A stretch of DNA of 64,000 nt from Streptomyces sp. TRM68416 (GCF_014596915.1 NZ_JACVWU010000010.1:1-64000); one strand, 5' to 3'. Shown: positions 24,191-32,746, numbered from the stretch's first letter. A program made the numbers and translations. Notes: generated by a model not told the origin, from the letters alone.

Positions 24191-24639
24191 CCGGGCGGTG
24201 ACAGGTCAGATCTGACGGGCCGGTTGCCCGCGGAGCGCGCGCCCGCCTTCCCGCGGCCACCGGGCCGTGGGCGGCCGTGACCACCGTACGGCCGAGGCGC
24301 ATGGACGGTCTCGCCGATGACGCAGACGGCCGCGACGGCCGGGGCGCCCAGCCGGTCCCGAGCGAGGCGGCCGTGAGGAAGCCGAGGCGAGGCTGCGGGA
24401 GCGCCACCCACCCGCGTCCACCCCTCCGAGTGCGTCTTGCGCGTGCCGCAGCGAGGCGGGCGTGAGGAAGCCGAGGCGAGGCTGCGGGAGCGCCGCTCGG
24501 TCGATGGGCGCGCCGACCCGCGTCCACCCCTCCGAGTGCGTCTTGCGCGTGCCGTGCGGTGATGCCGCGAACGACGTCTGCCCCGAACTGCGGCGGGGAA
24601 CTGGCGGCCAGCCCCCGCCGCACGGTTCAGGGGCGGCCT
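24191..24639. other. Gene-free stretch with decayed or non-coding sequence
   Basis: These 449 bp hold no convincing gene. Open frames exist on both strands but none has a recognisable domain or a sensible start. A local imperfect tandem duplication (24362-24555) occupies much of it. The sequence retains high GC and could be the remains of a gene, but I could not assign it. Confidence 0.6.
24362..24555. repeat. Imperfect tandem duplication, 89 and 105 bp
   Basis: Unit 1 (24362-24450) and unit 2 (24451-24555) share GCGAGGCGGxCGTGAGGAAG and GGCTGCGGGAGCGCC at the start, and CCCGCGTCCACCCCTCCGAG with GTGCGTCTTGCGCGTGCCG at the end. Unit 2 has about 16 additional bases in the middle. The two copies are adjacent in the same orientation. 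Confidence 0.9.
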
Positions 24640-25578
24640 CTAGCCCCGGCCGGTATGGCGGAGGACGGCGTCGGCGAGGTGGGCGTCCAGGGCAGCGGGC
24701 AGGGTGTGCCCCATGCCGTCGATCAGGACCAGGCGGGCGCCGGGAATGGCGGACGCCGTGGCCTCGGCGTGTGCGGGCGGGAACATCGGATCCTCGGTGC
24801 CGTGCAGGACCAGGGTCGGTGCGGTGACGGAGGCCAGGTCGGCCGTGGAGTCACCGCCTGCGGCGCCGGCATAGGTGTGGTTGAGCGGCGCCCGCAGGTC
24901 GCGGGCCCGTTCGTACACCCGCCGTTCCATCGCGCGGTACTCGTCCTCGTCGAACGGCAGCACCGAGCCGTGCAGGACGCGCCACAGCGGGAGTCTGGTG
25001 GCGAGGTACTCCTCAAGACCGGCCCCGGGCTCGGGGAAGGTCGACATGAGGGCGGCGAGCAACTCGGGTGTGGGCGGAGGCAGTTCGCCGGGGAGTGGAG
25101 GTTCGCCCGCGAGGGCGCGCTGCACCGCCGCCGCCGTGTCCGTGCCGAGGGGCTGGGACGACAGGCTCGTCAGGGTCAGCACCCGGTGCGGGTGGGTGAC
25201 GGCCAGCCGCTGGGCGATGACGCCACCGAGGGACGCGCCCACGAGGTGCGCCCGTTCGACGCCGAACGCGTCCAGGACGGCGAGCGCGTCGTCGGCCATG
25301 TCGGCGATCGTGTACGGCCGCGTGGCGAAGTCGACGGTGGAGGAGCGGCCGGTGTCGCGGTGGTCGTACCGGATCACCCGCAGCCCCCCGTCGACCAGGC
25401 GGCGGACCAGGCCGTCGTTCCACTGGACGCCTTGGGCCTGCGCGCCCATCACCAGCAGCAGCGCCGGGTGTTCCGGATCGCCGAAGTCCTCCGCCCACAG
25501 GGTGAGGTCGCCGGCGCGGACGGTGTGCTCGCGGCCGGTCGGGCGGTCGTTCGTCAGTGTATTTTCCTGCATGGTCAT
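24640..25578 (-). CDS. Alpha/beta-fold hydrolase
   Basis: A 312-aa protein with the alpha/beta-hydrolase layout: LLLVMGAQAQGVQWND (oxyanion region), RVIRYDHRDTGRSS, nucleophile elbow LVGASLGGVIAQRLA, acid region LVLHGTEDPMFPP and His in LIDGMGHTLPAAL. It resembles the enol-lactonase/aclacinomycin-methylesterase-like group; the substrate is unknown. It is divergent from a TetR gene 64 bp away, so that regulator probably controls it. ATGs at 25578 and 25572 are both possible starts; neither has a strong ribosome binding site. Confidence 0.9.
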   Translation of the reverse strand: MTMQENTLTNDRPTGREHTVRAGDLTLWAEDFGDPEHPALLLVMGAQAQGVQWNDGLVRRLVDGGLRVIRYDHRDTGRSSTVDFATRPYTIADMADDALAVLDAFGVERAHLVGASLGGVIAQRLAVTHPHRVLTLTSLSSQPLGTDTAAAVQRALAGEPPLPGELPPPTPELLAALMSTFPEPGAGLEEYLATRLPLWRVLHGSVLPFDEDEYRAMERRVYERARDLRAPLNHTYAGAAGGDSTADLASVTAPTLVLHGTEDPMFPPAHAEATASAIPGARLVLIDGMGHTLPAALDAHLADAVLRHTGRG

Positions 25579-25595
25579 TCAGGATAATGGTCAGG
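25571..25595. promoter_or_regulatory. Candidate TetR operator between hydrolase and TetR genes
   Basis: CATT-CAGGAT-AATG is an inverted repeat (25577-25590), flanked on both sides by ATGGTCA, in the gap between the divergent start codons. It overlaps the hydrolase start, as expected for repression. Confidence 0.45.
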
Positions 25596-25642
25596 GTCCG
25601 GAGCCGCACCGGTTTTTCCGCCGGCTCCGTAGGCTGATCTCC

Positions 25643-26257
25643 ATGGCCGGAGTCAAGGGACAGGTGCAGAAGCGGGGCGTGGAGCGGCGCCGCGCCATGG
25701 TCGACGCCGCGATCGAGTTGTTCGCGCGGCACGGGGTGCGCGGCACCGGAGTGGCGGCCGTCGCCGAGCGGGCCGGGGTCACTCCCTCCGCCCTCATCCA
25801 CCACTTCGGCAGCAAGGACGCACTGGTCCGGGCCGTACTGGAGGAGGCCGACCGGCGCGCTCTGGAACGGCTGTCCGCCGCGCCGGACGCCGAGCCCACC
25901 CTCGCCCAGGCCTTCGAGTGGTTCGTGCGGGACGCCGAGCACACGGCCGCCGCCGAGCGCGAGCTGGCCGCGCTGCACACCACGCTCACCGCCGAGAACC
26001 TGGAGCCCGGCGCCGCGCTCCACTCCTGGTTCCGGGACCGCGGCCGGGCGCTGCGGGCCCATCTGGTCGCCCTGTTCACGCGTGCCGCGGCCGACGGCTC
26101 GGCCCGCGCCGATCTGGATCCGGCGGTCCTGGCCGTGGAGACGGCCGCGTTCCTCGAGGGGGCCCATCTGCTGTGGCTGCTGGATCCCGAGCAGGTGGAC
26201 CTGACCGCCGTGCACCGGAGCTACTTCGCGGGACTGGCCGCGCGGTTGAGGCCCTGA
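25643..26257 (+). CDS. TetR-family transcriptional regulator
   Basis: A 204-aa protein. The N-terminal HTH is clear: RAMVDAAIELFARHGVRGTG, VAAVAERAGVTPSALIHHFG, SKDALVRAVL. The C-terminal ligand domain is all-helical (FEWFVRDAEHTAAAERELA, LHSWFRDRGRALRAHLV, FLEGAHLLWLLDPEQVDL). Its divergent, close placement beside the alpha/beta hydrolase suggests it represses that gene and responds to a hydrolase substrate or product. Downstream lies the decayed-gene cluster. Confidence 0.92.
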   Translation: MAGVKGQVQKRGVERRRAMVDAAIELFARHGVRGTGVAAVAERAGVTPSALIHHFGSKDALVRAVLEEADRRALERLSAAPDAEPTLAQAFEWFVRDAEHTAAAERELAALHTTLTAENLEPGAALHSWFRDRGRALRAHLVALFTRAAADGSARADLDPAVLAVETAAFLEGAHLLWLLDPEQVDLTAVHRSYFAGLAARLRP

Positions 26258-26289
26258 CCTCACCGGTCAGCACACCTGCGATCACCGGG

Positions 26290-27090
26290 ATGCCGGCACC
26301 GACCACGGACAGGATCCGCACGCTCGCTCAGGCCTACCGGCCGTTCGGCGAGGCCGACGCCACCGGGACCTCGCCGCTGTCCGCGCGCGTCGCCGTTGCC
26401 CTGAGCGTGTCCGACGAGGCGCTGCGCGCCATCCAGGCGGCTCCGGCGCGCAGGCGGCACCCCACCGTGATCCTCGCCCCGCTGCACGACCTCGCTCTGG
26501 CCGGTCGTGCGCCGCGGCCCATGCCGCCGGGGACGGCGACGCGGTCGCCGAGGCCGCGATCGGCACGCTGCCGCGCATCACCGCCACCGTCGCGGCCGTC
26601 GCCGCGCGCCGGCCCCCGCGGACCGACGAGACCGGACGCTGCGCCGTGCTGTATCCGGCCCTTCCCGAAGCGGCACGCCGCGCGGACGCGCCCGCGGTCG
26701 GCCTGATCGACGTGGGCTGTTCGGCCGGGCTCAACCTCACCGTCGACCGTGTCGGCATCACGTACAGCGACGGCCGGTCGCCGGCGACCCGTCCTCGCCC
26801 GTGCAGTCGTCGGCTTCCCTCGTGGGGGAACGGCCCGTCCCCGCACGGGCGATGCCCGAGGTCGTCACCCGGATGGGCCTCGACGTCGATCCGTTCGACG
26901 TGACCGACGCGCACGACGCCCGCCGGCTGCGCACCTGCCCGGGGCTCGACCGGCGGGAGCCGATCGCACGGCTCGACGCGGAACCGGCGTTGGCGGCCAC
27001 GGCCCCTCCCCTGCTGCCGCGAGGGGATCCCGTCGAGGTCCCGGCACGGCTGCCGGAGCCGTTGGTGAGCCGGACCGTGGCCGTCACCGA
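26290..27090 (+). pseudogene. DUF2332-family gene remnant with two frameshifts
   Basis: The pieces of DUF2332 are in order but in three frames. From ATG 26290: IRTLAQAYRPFGEADATGTS, then LSARVAVALSVSDEALRAI and HPTVILAPLHDLALAGRA. A shift near 26515-26530 leads to GTLPRITATVAAVAARRPP and VGLIDVGCSAGLNLTVDRVG. A second near 26775-26785 leads to MPEVVTRMGLDVDPFDVTDA and RLRTCPGLDRREPIARLDAE. Similarity ends around 27090, where LysR-like sequence begins. Intact family members are about 330 aa of unknown function. Two frameshifts and a lost 3' end make it non-functional unless they are sequencing errors. Confidence 0.75.
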
Positions 27091-27503
27091 GCCGGCGTTC
27101 GTCACCGCCCGGGGCCGGGTGGACCCCGGCCTGGACGGGCCGTTCGTGCTGCCTCACCCGGGGGCTGGTCCGGGAGGCCGCGGACCGGTGGTTCCGCGCC
27201 CGCGGCCCGGTGCCGGAGGTGGCCTGCGAGCCGGACGGGCACGAGGCGCTGCTGACCCTGGTGGCCCTGGGCTGCGGCACGGGTGTCGTACCCCGGCTCG
27301 TGCTGGAGCGCAGTGCCGTCCGTGACCGGCTGTCGGTGCTGCCCGTGGATCCGCCGCCGTAGTCGTTCCCCATCGGGCTGTGCGTACGGCGGGCGGATCT
27401 GCGCCGGCCGCTGGTGGCGGCCCTGTGGAGCCTGACGGACGACCAGCGGCCGGGCCGGTCCGCCACCGTCTACCGGGGCGGCGGGCCGTCCGCCGGGAAG
27501 TAG
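27091..27503 (+). pseudogene. IlvY-like LysR regulator, C-terminal remnant
   Basis: Only the effector-binding part survives. FVTARGRVDPGLDGPFVLPH is followed by a frameshift near 27160-27180, then LVREAADRWFRARGPVPEVA, DGHEALLTLVALGCGTGVVP and RLVLERSAVRDRLSVLPVDP, which is the IlvY-type pattern around the inducer pocket. An in-frame TAG at 27361 interrupts it, after which IGLCVRRADLRRPLVAALWS continues to the terminal TAG at 27501-27503. The HTH-encoding 5' half is absent and is replaced by the DUF2332 remnant, so a deletion probably joined the two genes. Confidence 0.72.
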
Positions 27504-27533
27504 CCGCCGGTCGGGCCGTCCGGCCCCGCCCGT

Positions 27534-27670
27534 GTCATGCGGACGAGGGTCATCGACCGTCCACAGGTGGGGCGGCTGACCCTGGACTGCGACGTCCTCA
27601 CCGCGCGGGGCGGGGATCTGCGGATCGTGGTCCGCACGGCCGAGCCGGGATGCGCTGATCGGTGTCCTGT
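27534..27670 (+). pseudogene. MmyB-like HTH regulator, C-terminal fragment
   Basis: A short frame from ATG 27537 reads VIDRPQVGRLTLDCDVLTA, then RIVVRTAEPG. This is the C-terminal ligand-binding end of MmyB-like Xre regulators (HPVVGxLTLDCDVL...LRIVVYTAEPG). Nothing of the HTH or the rest of the domain is present upstream, and the frame runs on without a family-like ending into the convergent ROK gene stop at 27679. It is a 40-codon relic. Confidence 0.65.
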
Positions 27671-27678
27671 GCGGTCGG

Positions 27679-28923
27679 TCACCTGTCGGCGAGGGCGGAC
27701 AGCGGGTCGTCCAGCACCGGCTGCCACGCCAGTTCGGCGGCGCCGACGAGGCTGTTGTGGTCCAGGGTGCAGGCGAGGATAGGGACTCCGCCGCTCTGGC
27801 CCCACAGGCTGCGGTCCGCGACGACCGCGCGCAGTCGCTCGGGGTCGGCGTCCAGGAGGGTGCGGTGCAGGCCGCCGAGGATGATGCGGTCGGGGTTGAG
27901 GATGTTGACCAGGCCCGCCAGGCCCAGGCCGAGGCGGTCGATCAGCGCTTCGACGGCCCGGCGTACGGCCGGCTCGGTGGCGTGGTTGCGGACCAGGTCG
28001 TTGGCCTGCTGGAGCAGGGACACCACCGGTCCGGGCTCGCGGCCCGCTGCGGTGAGCAGGGCCAGCGGGTCGGCCTCGACGTCGAGGCAGCCGCGGCTGC
28101 CGCAGTGGCAGGGGCGACCCTCGGGGTTGACGGTGAGGTGGCCGACCTCCAGCGCCAGTCCTGAACTGCCCGTGTGCAGGCGGCCGTCCAGCACCAACGC
28201 GCCGCCCACGCCCCGGTGCCCGGTGGCCACGCACAGCAGGTCCCGCGCGCCGCGTCCGGCGCCGTGCCGGTGCTCGGCGAGCGCGGCGAGGTTGACGTCG
28301 TTGGCGGCGAACGCCGGTCCGGTGATCCCGGCCGCGCGGATCCGCTCGGCGAAGATACGGCGGACGGGCGCGCCCACCGGCCACGGCAGGTGCAGCGGGT
28401 TGAGGGCCAGCCCGTCCGGTTCGGCGACCGCCGACGGTACGGCGAGCCCGGCGCCGACGCAGCGCCGCCCGCTGCCGCGCAGCAGTTCGGCCCCGGCTTC
28501 CACCACGGAGCCGAGCACCTTGGCGGGGTCGGCGTCGACGGTCTCGCGGCCCGGCGCGGTGGCGACGATCCGCCCGCCGAGGCCGACCAGCGCGGCCCGG
28601 AACCCGTCGGAGTGCACCTGGGCGGCGAGGACGACCGGTCCGTCCTCGGCGACCGACAGCCGGTGCGAGGGCCGGCCCTGGGACCCGGCCGCCGCGCCGG
28701 GCCGGGCGTCGACCCGGATCAGCCCGAGCGCCTCCAGTTCGGCGGCGACCGCGCCGGCCGTGGCCCGGGTCACGCCGAGTTCGGCGGTGAGCACGGCCCG
28801 GGTCGGGGCACGGCCGGTGTGCACGAGCTCCAAAGCGGGCCCGAGCGCACCGCGTCCCCGGTCCAACCGCGTCCTGGAGGTGGTCCCTTCCCCCGCCGGC
28901 CGGGGGTCAGCCTTGCCGCTCAT
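27679..28923 (-). CDS. ROK-family transcriptional regulator
   Basis: A 414-aa protein. The N-terminal winged HTH (LVHTGRAPTRAVLTAELG, VTRATAGAVAAELEALGLI) is fused to a ROK sugar-binding/kinase-like domain: VLAAQVHSDGFRAALVGLGG, GLAVPSAVAEPDGLALNPLH, ANDVNLAALAEHRHGAG, the zinc site CHCGSRGCLDVEA and ILNPDRIILGGL. In the zinc motif the usual Glu after GC-L is Asp. An ATP phosphate loop of the DxGGT type is not evident, so it is a regulator and not a glucokinase. The sugar ligand is unknown. ATG at 28923 lies behind GGGAG. It borders the decayed-gene cluster. Confidence 0.88.
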   Translation of the reverse strand: MSGKADPRPAGEGTTSRTRLDRGRGALGPALELVHTGRAPTRAVLTAELGVTRATAGAVAAELEALGLIRVDARPGAAAGSQGRPSHRLSVAEDGPVVLAAQVHSDGFRAALVGLGGRIVATAPGRETVDADPAKVLGSVVEAGAELLRGSGRRCVGAGLAVPSAVAEPDGLALNPLHLPWPVGAPVRRIFAERIRAAGITGPAFAANDVNLAALAEHRHGAGRGARDLLCVATGHRGVGGALVLDGRLHTGSSGLALEVGHLTVNPEGRPCHCGSRGCLDVEADPLALLTAAGREPGPVVSLLQQANDLVRNHATEPAVRRAVEALIDRLGLGLAGLVNILNPDRIILGGLHRTLLDADPERLRAVVADRSLWGQSGGVPILACTLDHNSLVGAAELAWQPVLDDPLSALADR

Positions 28924-28994
28924 GTGGGCGAGTCTCCCATGATCCGCTCGTGGTCCGGTCCGGGGCCCACCCGGCATGATCCGCCGGGCAGGAG

Positions 28995-29636
28995 CTACAG
29001 GCCACTGACCCGGAGCGTGATGTTCAGCCGCCCGGTGAGCCGCAACTCGGGCGGGGCGGTGCCCGGGTGCACGCGGGGCACGCCGTGGTAGGCGAGCCTG
29101 GACGCGCCGCCGAACACGAACAGGTCGCCGCTGCGCAGCTCGACGTCGGTGTAGGGGCGGGTGCGGGTCTCGGTGTTGCCGAACCGGAAGACGCAGGTGT
29201 CGCCCAGGCTCAGGGACACCACCGGCGCGTCGGCCTGCTCGTCGCTGTCGCGGTGCATGCCCATGCGGGCGTCGCCGTCGTAGAAGTTGATCAGCGCGAT
29301 GTCGTACGGCTGGGTCGTCGTCCCCAGCGCCTCGCGCACGGCGCTCCGGCCCAGCTCCCCCAGCCAGTGCGGGAACGGCTTCACCGGGGCGCCGTCACCG
29401 TCGACGACCGTGCGGGCGTAGCCGTACGGATACCAGTGCCATCCCAGGCACACCTGTCGGGCGGTCATGGTGCCGCCGCCGGGGGTGCGGACCGTGCGCA
29501 GGCCTGCGGGCGGGCGGGCCCACTCCCGGCAGGCCTCCACCAGTTCGCGCTGGCGTGTCGCGTCGAGCCAGTCCGGCAGGTGGACGGCGCCCGGTGCGAC
29601 CTCGGTACGGGCTCTGGGGAACAGCTCTGCGGCCAT
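28995..29636 (-). CDS. alkB: AlkB-type 2OG-Fe(II) dioxygenase
   Basis: A 213-aa protein of the usual AlkB length. Iron ligands: His and Asp in MGMHRDSDEQ and the distal His in RLAYHGVPRV. The 2-oxoglutarate-binding Arg pair is in GRLNITLRVSG. The nucleotide-recognition lid region LGWHWYPYGY and the substrate strand YDIALINFYDGDARMGMH are typical. The enzyme oxidatively removes alkyl groups such as 1-methyladenine and 3-methylcytosine from DNA or RNA. It is divergent from rlmG (125 bp between starts). No adaptive-response regulator is adjacent. Confidence 0.92.
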   Translation of the reverse strand: MAAELFPRARTEVAPGAVHLPDWLDATRQRELVEACREWARPPAGLRTVRTPGGGTMTARQVCLGWHWYPYGYARTVVDGDGAPVKPFPHWLGELGRSAVREALGTTTQPYDIALINFYDGDARMGMHRDSDEQADAPVVSLSLGDTCVFRFGNTETRTRPYTDVELRSGDLFVFGGASRLAYHGVPRVHPGTAPPELRLTGRLNITLRVSGL

Positions 29637-29760
29637 GGGGCCATGCTGCCCGACCACCGGGGAGCGGGCAGGCCCCCGCGACCTCGCGGGGGAAGCGGGT
29701 CTTGCCCCGGCCCCCACGTCGACGCGGCCTGAGCTGCGGCTCCGCTAGCCTTGACGCACG

Positions 29761-30906
29761 ATGAACGACCGTATGACGACCCCCTGGGGCGAGTTCGCGC
29801 TGGCCCGTTTCCCCGAGGACCCGCGTGACAGGCTGCGTGCCTGGGACGCCTCCGACGAGTACCTGCTGCGGCATCTCGCGGACGAGGGGACCCCGCTGTC
29901 CGGCACGGTCGTGGTCGTCGGTGACCGCTGGGGCGCGCTGGTCACGGCGCTCGCCGCGCACCGGCCGGTGCAGATCACCGACTCGCATCTCGCGCAGGAG
30001 GCGACCCGCGCGAACCTGGAGCGGGCGGGCGTCGAGACGGGGGCGGTGCGGCTGCTGACCACGCAGGACCCGCCGCCCGGCCGGATCGACGTACTGCTGG
30101 TGCGGATCCCGAAGAGCCTGGCGTTGCTGGAGGACCAGTTGCTGCGGCTGGCGCCCGCCCTGCACGCGGACACCGTCGTCGTCGGCACGGGCATGGTGAA
30201 GGAGATCCACACCTCGACGCTGAGGCTGTTCGAGCGAATCGTCGGGCCGACGCGGACCTCCCTGGCCGAGAAGAAGGCGCGGCTGGTCTTCAGCACGCCG
30301 GATCCCGCGCTGAAGCCCGGCGACACCCCCTGGCCGTACCGGTATGCGCTGCCCGAGGGCATCGGTGCGGTGTCGGGGCGCACGGTCGTCAATCACGCCG
30401 GGGTGTTCTGCGCCGACCGGCTGGACATCGGCACGCGGTTCTTCCTCGCGCACCTGCCGGGCAGCGAGGGCGCCCAGCGGGTGGTGGACCTCGGCTGCGG
30501 CAACGGCGTGGTGGGGACGGCCGTGGCGCTGGCCAATCCGCAGGCCGAGGTGCTGTTCGTCGACGAGTCGTTCCAGGCGGTGGCGTCGGCGGAGGCCACG
30601 TACCGGGCGAACGGGGTCCCGGGCCATGCCGAGTTCCGGGTCGGCGACGGGCTGGCCGGGGTGCCGGCCGACAGCGTGGACCTCGTACTGAACAATCCGC
30701 CGTTCCACTCCCACCAGGCCACCACGGACGCCACCGCGTGGCGGATGTTCACCGGGGCGAAGCGGGCCCTCAAGCCGGGCGGCGAGCTGTGGGTGGTCGG
30801 CAACCGGCACCTCGGCTACCACGTGAAGCTGCGGCGGCTGTTCGGCAACAGCCGGGTGGTGGCCGGTGATCCGAAGTTCGTGGTGTTGCGGGCCGTCAAG
30901 CGGTAG
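29761..30906 (+). CDS. rlmG: RlmG/RsmC-type rRNA (guanine-N2) methyltransferase
   Basis: A 381-aa protein with the duplicated-methyltransferase layout of RlmG/RsmC. The degenerate N-terminal half (VVVVGDRWGALVTALAA, IDVLLVRIPKSLALLEDQL) lacks a good SAM motif. The C-terminal half is the active domain with VVDLGCGNGVVGTAVA (motif I), VLFVDES (acidic motif II) and LVLNNPPFHSHQ (NPPF catalytic motif for N2-guanine methylation). The YALPEGIGAVSGRTVVNHAGVF linker is typical. The E. coli enzyme methylates G1835 of 23S rRNA; the exact rRNA target here is inferred. Confidence 0.87.
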   Translation: MNDRMTTPWGEFALARFPEDPRDRLRAWDASDEYLLRHLADEGTPLSGTVVVVGDRWGALVTALAAHRPVQITDSHLAQEATRANLERAGVETGAVRLLTTQDPPPGRIDVLLVRIPKSLALLEDQLLRLAPALHADTVVVGTGMVKEIHTSTLRLFERIVGPTRTSLAEKKARLVFSTPDPALKPGDTPWPYRYALPEGIGAVSGRTVVNHAGVFCADRLDIGTRFFLAHLPGSEGAQRVVDLGCGNGVVGTAVALANPQAEVLFVDESFQAVASAEATYRANGVPGHAEFRVGDGLAGVPADSVDLVLNNPPFHSHQATTDATAWRMFTGAKRALKPGGELWVVGNRHLGYHVKLRRLFGNSRVVAGDPKFVVLRAVKR

Positions 30907-30922
30907 GCGCGCGACGCCGGGC

Positions 30923-31777
30923 TCACCGGATCGTCAGGGTGCGGATGAGGTGGGCGACCGTGTGCACCATCGCCTCCCGGCCGACGCTGAGGTACTTGCG
31001 GGAGTCGACGGCTTCCGGGTGGGCGGCGAGGAAGGTGCGGATCGCGCCGGTCATGGCAATGTTGAGAGCCGTGCCGACGTTGACCTTGGCGATGCCGCCG
31101 GTGACCGCCTTGGTGAGTTCGTCGTCCGGCACGCCGGAGGAACCGTGCAGGACGAGCGGTACGTCCAGGACGGCGGCCAGGCGTTTGAGGCGCTCGTGGT
31201 CGAGGGCGGCGGTGCGGGTGGTCATGGCGTGCGTGCTGCCGATGGCGACGGCGAGCGCGTCCACGCCGGAGTCGGCGACGAAGGCGCGGGCCTGGGCGGG
31301 GTCGGTGCGGGCGCCCGGGGCGTGGGCGTCGAGGGCGGGCCGGCCGTCCTTGCCGCCGATCTGGCCCAACTCGGCCTCGATCCAGAGCCCTTGGGCGTGG
31401 GCCCAGTCGGCGGCGACCCTGGTGGCGGCGAGGTTCTGGGCGTACGGCAGACGGGCGGCGTCGTACATGACGGAGCTGAATCCGGCGCCGGGCGCCTGGC
31501 GCAGCAGCTCGTCGCTCTGGACGTGGTCGAGGTGCAACGCCACGGGCACGTCGGCGCGTTCGGCGGCGGCGACGGCGGCGCGGGCGAGCGGCAGGAGGCG
31601 GCCGTAGCGGAACTTGACGGCGTTCTCGCTGACTTGGAGGACGACGGGGGTGTGCACGGACTCGGCGCCCGCGACGACGGCCTCGATGTGTTCGAGCGTG
31701 ATGATGTTGAAGGCGGCTACGGCGGAGTGCTGTGCGGCGGCGCGGGTGACGAGTTCGCCGGTGGTGACGAGGGGCAC
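30923..31777 (-). CDS. Class II ketose-bisphosphate aldolase (tagatose/fructose-bisphosphate type)
   Basis: A 284-aa protein starting at GTG 31777 behind AAGGA. Zinc and catalytic residues fit the class II family: LHLDHVQS (catalytic Asp and Zn His), AIGSTHAM, VLHGSSGVPDDELTKAV and KVNVGTALNIAMTGAI. Members of this size (GatY/AgaY/FbaA-like) cleave tagatose-1,6- or fructose-1,6-bisphosphate into dihydroxyacetone phosphate and glyceraldehyde-3-phosphate. It is the second gene of an operon with a SIS-domain isomerase 20 bp upstream, divergent from a DeoR regulator, which suggests amino-sugar or galactitol-type catabolism. Confidence 0.88.
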   Translation of the reverse strand: MPLVTTGELVTRAAAQHSAVAAFNIITLEHIEAVVAGAESVHTPVVLQVSENAVKFRYGRLLPLARAAVAAAERADVPVALHLDHVQSDELLRQAPGAGFSSVMYDAARLPYAQNLAATRVAADWAHAQGLWIEAELGQIGGKDGRPALDAHAPGARTDPAQARAFVADSGVDALAVAIGSTHAMTTRTAALDHERLKRLAAVLDVPLVLHGSSGVPDDELTKAVTGGIAKVNVGTALNIAMTGAIRTFLAAHPEAVDSRKYLSVGREAMVHTVAHLIRTLTIR

Positions 31778-31797
31778 GGCGGGTCCTTCCGTGGGCG

Positions 31798-32679
31798 TCA
31801 GTCGGCGAGGACGACCGAGCGGGTGAGGTGGCGCGGCCGGTCCGGGTCGAGGCCCCGCGAGCGGGCGACGGCGACGGCCAGGCGCTGGGCACGGATCAGG
31901 CCGGCGAGCGGGTCGAGGGTGTCCGCCACCCAGGTGGCGCCGGTGGCGCGGACCTGCTCGGCCAGGCCTTCGGGGGCCTCGCCGAGCATCCAGGTGGCCG
32001 TGTCGTGGGTGGTGATGCTGATGGGGCCGTGCCGGTACTCCATCGCCGGGTAGGACTCGGTCCACGCCTGGGCGGCCTCGCGCATCTTCAGCGCGGCCTC
32101 GTGGGCGATCCCCACCGTCCAGCCGCGGCCGAGGAAGGTGAACTGGGCGCGTTCGGCGAGGCCTTCGGGCAGCGGGGTGCGCAGGGCGGTGCGCGCGTCG
32201 GCGACGACGGCGTCGGTGTGCAGGCCCAGGTGGGCGCGGAGCAGGGTGAGCGCGGTGGTGGCGAACCGGGTCTGCACCACGGAGCGTTCGTCGGCGTAGT
32301 CGAGGACGACGACGTCGTCGGCGGCGGCCGTCACGGGGGTGGCCGGGTCGGCGGTGACGGCGGCGGTGCGAGTGCGCCCCTTCAACTCCCCGAGCAGCGT
32401 GAGCACTTCGGTGGTCGTGCCGGAGCGGGTGAGGGCGAGGACCCGGTCGTAGGCGCGGCCGTGCGGGAACTCCGAGGCGGCGAAGGCGTCGGTCTCGCCC
32501 TGGCCCGCGGCCTCGCGCAGCGCCGCGGCGGACTGCGCCATGAACCAGGAGGTGCCGCAGCCGACGATCGCGACCCGCTCCCCCGGTGCCGGCAGCGCCC
32601 CGCGGTGCGCGGGCGCCTGCGCGGCTGCCCGTGCCCAGCACTCCGGCTGCGCGGCCAGTTCCTCTTCGACGTGGGTCAT
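31798..32679 (-). CDS. SIS-domain sugar isomerase/deaminase (AgaS-like)
   Basis: A 293-aa protein with two SIS domains: first VAIVGCGTSWFMAQSAAALRE and VLALTRSGTTTEVLTLL, second FTFLGRGWTVGIAHEAALKM and YRHGPISIT. The GHGP/RHGP and ESYPAMEYRHG region resembles GlmS-type isomerase domains and AgaS, which act on aminosugar phosphates. It has no glutaminase domain, so it would work in the deaminating direction. The ATG at 32679 is behind GGGGAGGGG. First gene of the two-gene operon with the aldolase. No sugar kinase or transporter is nearby. Confidence 0.85.
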   Translation of the reverse strand: MTHVEEELAAQPECWARAAAQAPAHRGALPAPGERVAIVGCGTSWFMAQSAAALREAAGQGETDAFAASEFPHGRAYDRVLALTRSGTTTEVLTLLGELKGRTRTAAVTADPATPVTAAADDVVVLDYADERSVVQTRFATTALTLLRAHLGLHTDAVVADARTALRTPLPEGLAERAQFTFLGRGWTVGIAHEAALKMREAAQAWTESYPAMEYRHGPISITTHDTATWMLGEAPEGLAEQVRATGATWVADTLDPLAGLIRAQRLAVAVARSRGLDPDRPRHLTRSVVLAD

Positions 32680-32696
32680 GGCTACCCCTCCCCAAC

Positions 32697-32746
32697 TTTT
32701 GCTTGTTCCTGCAACATACTGCGAGGTTTCAAGCAGAATCAAGCAA
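32697..32746. promoter_or_regulatory. Operator region between the SIS/aldolase operon and its DeoR regulator
   Basis: TTGCTTG at 32699-32705 is the inverted complement of CAAGCAA at 32740-32746, and a third half-site CAAGCAG lies at 32730-32736, giving CAAGCA repeats 10 bp apart on one side. This intergenic block of AT-richer sequence is the only candidate operator for the divergent genes. Confidence 0.6.

Noticed and set aside
24114..24623. Minus-strand open frame of about 170 codons in the gene-free stretch
   Set aside because: It extends antisense into the HATPase gene, has Arg/Ala/Pro-rich composition and no domain; the tandem duplication explains its internal similarity.
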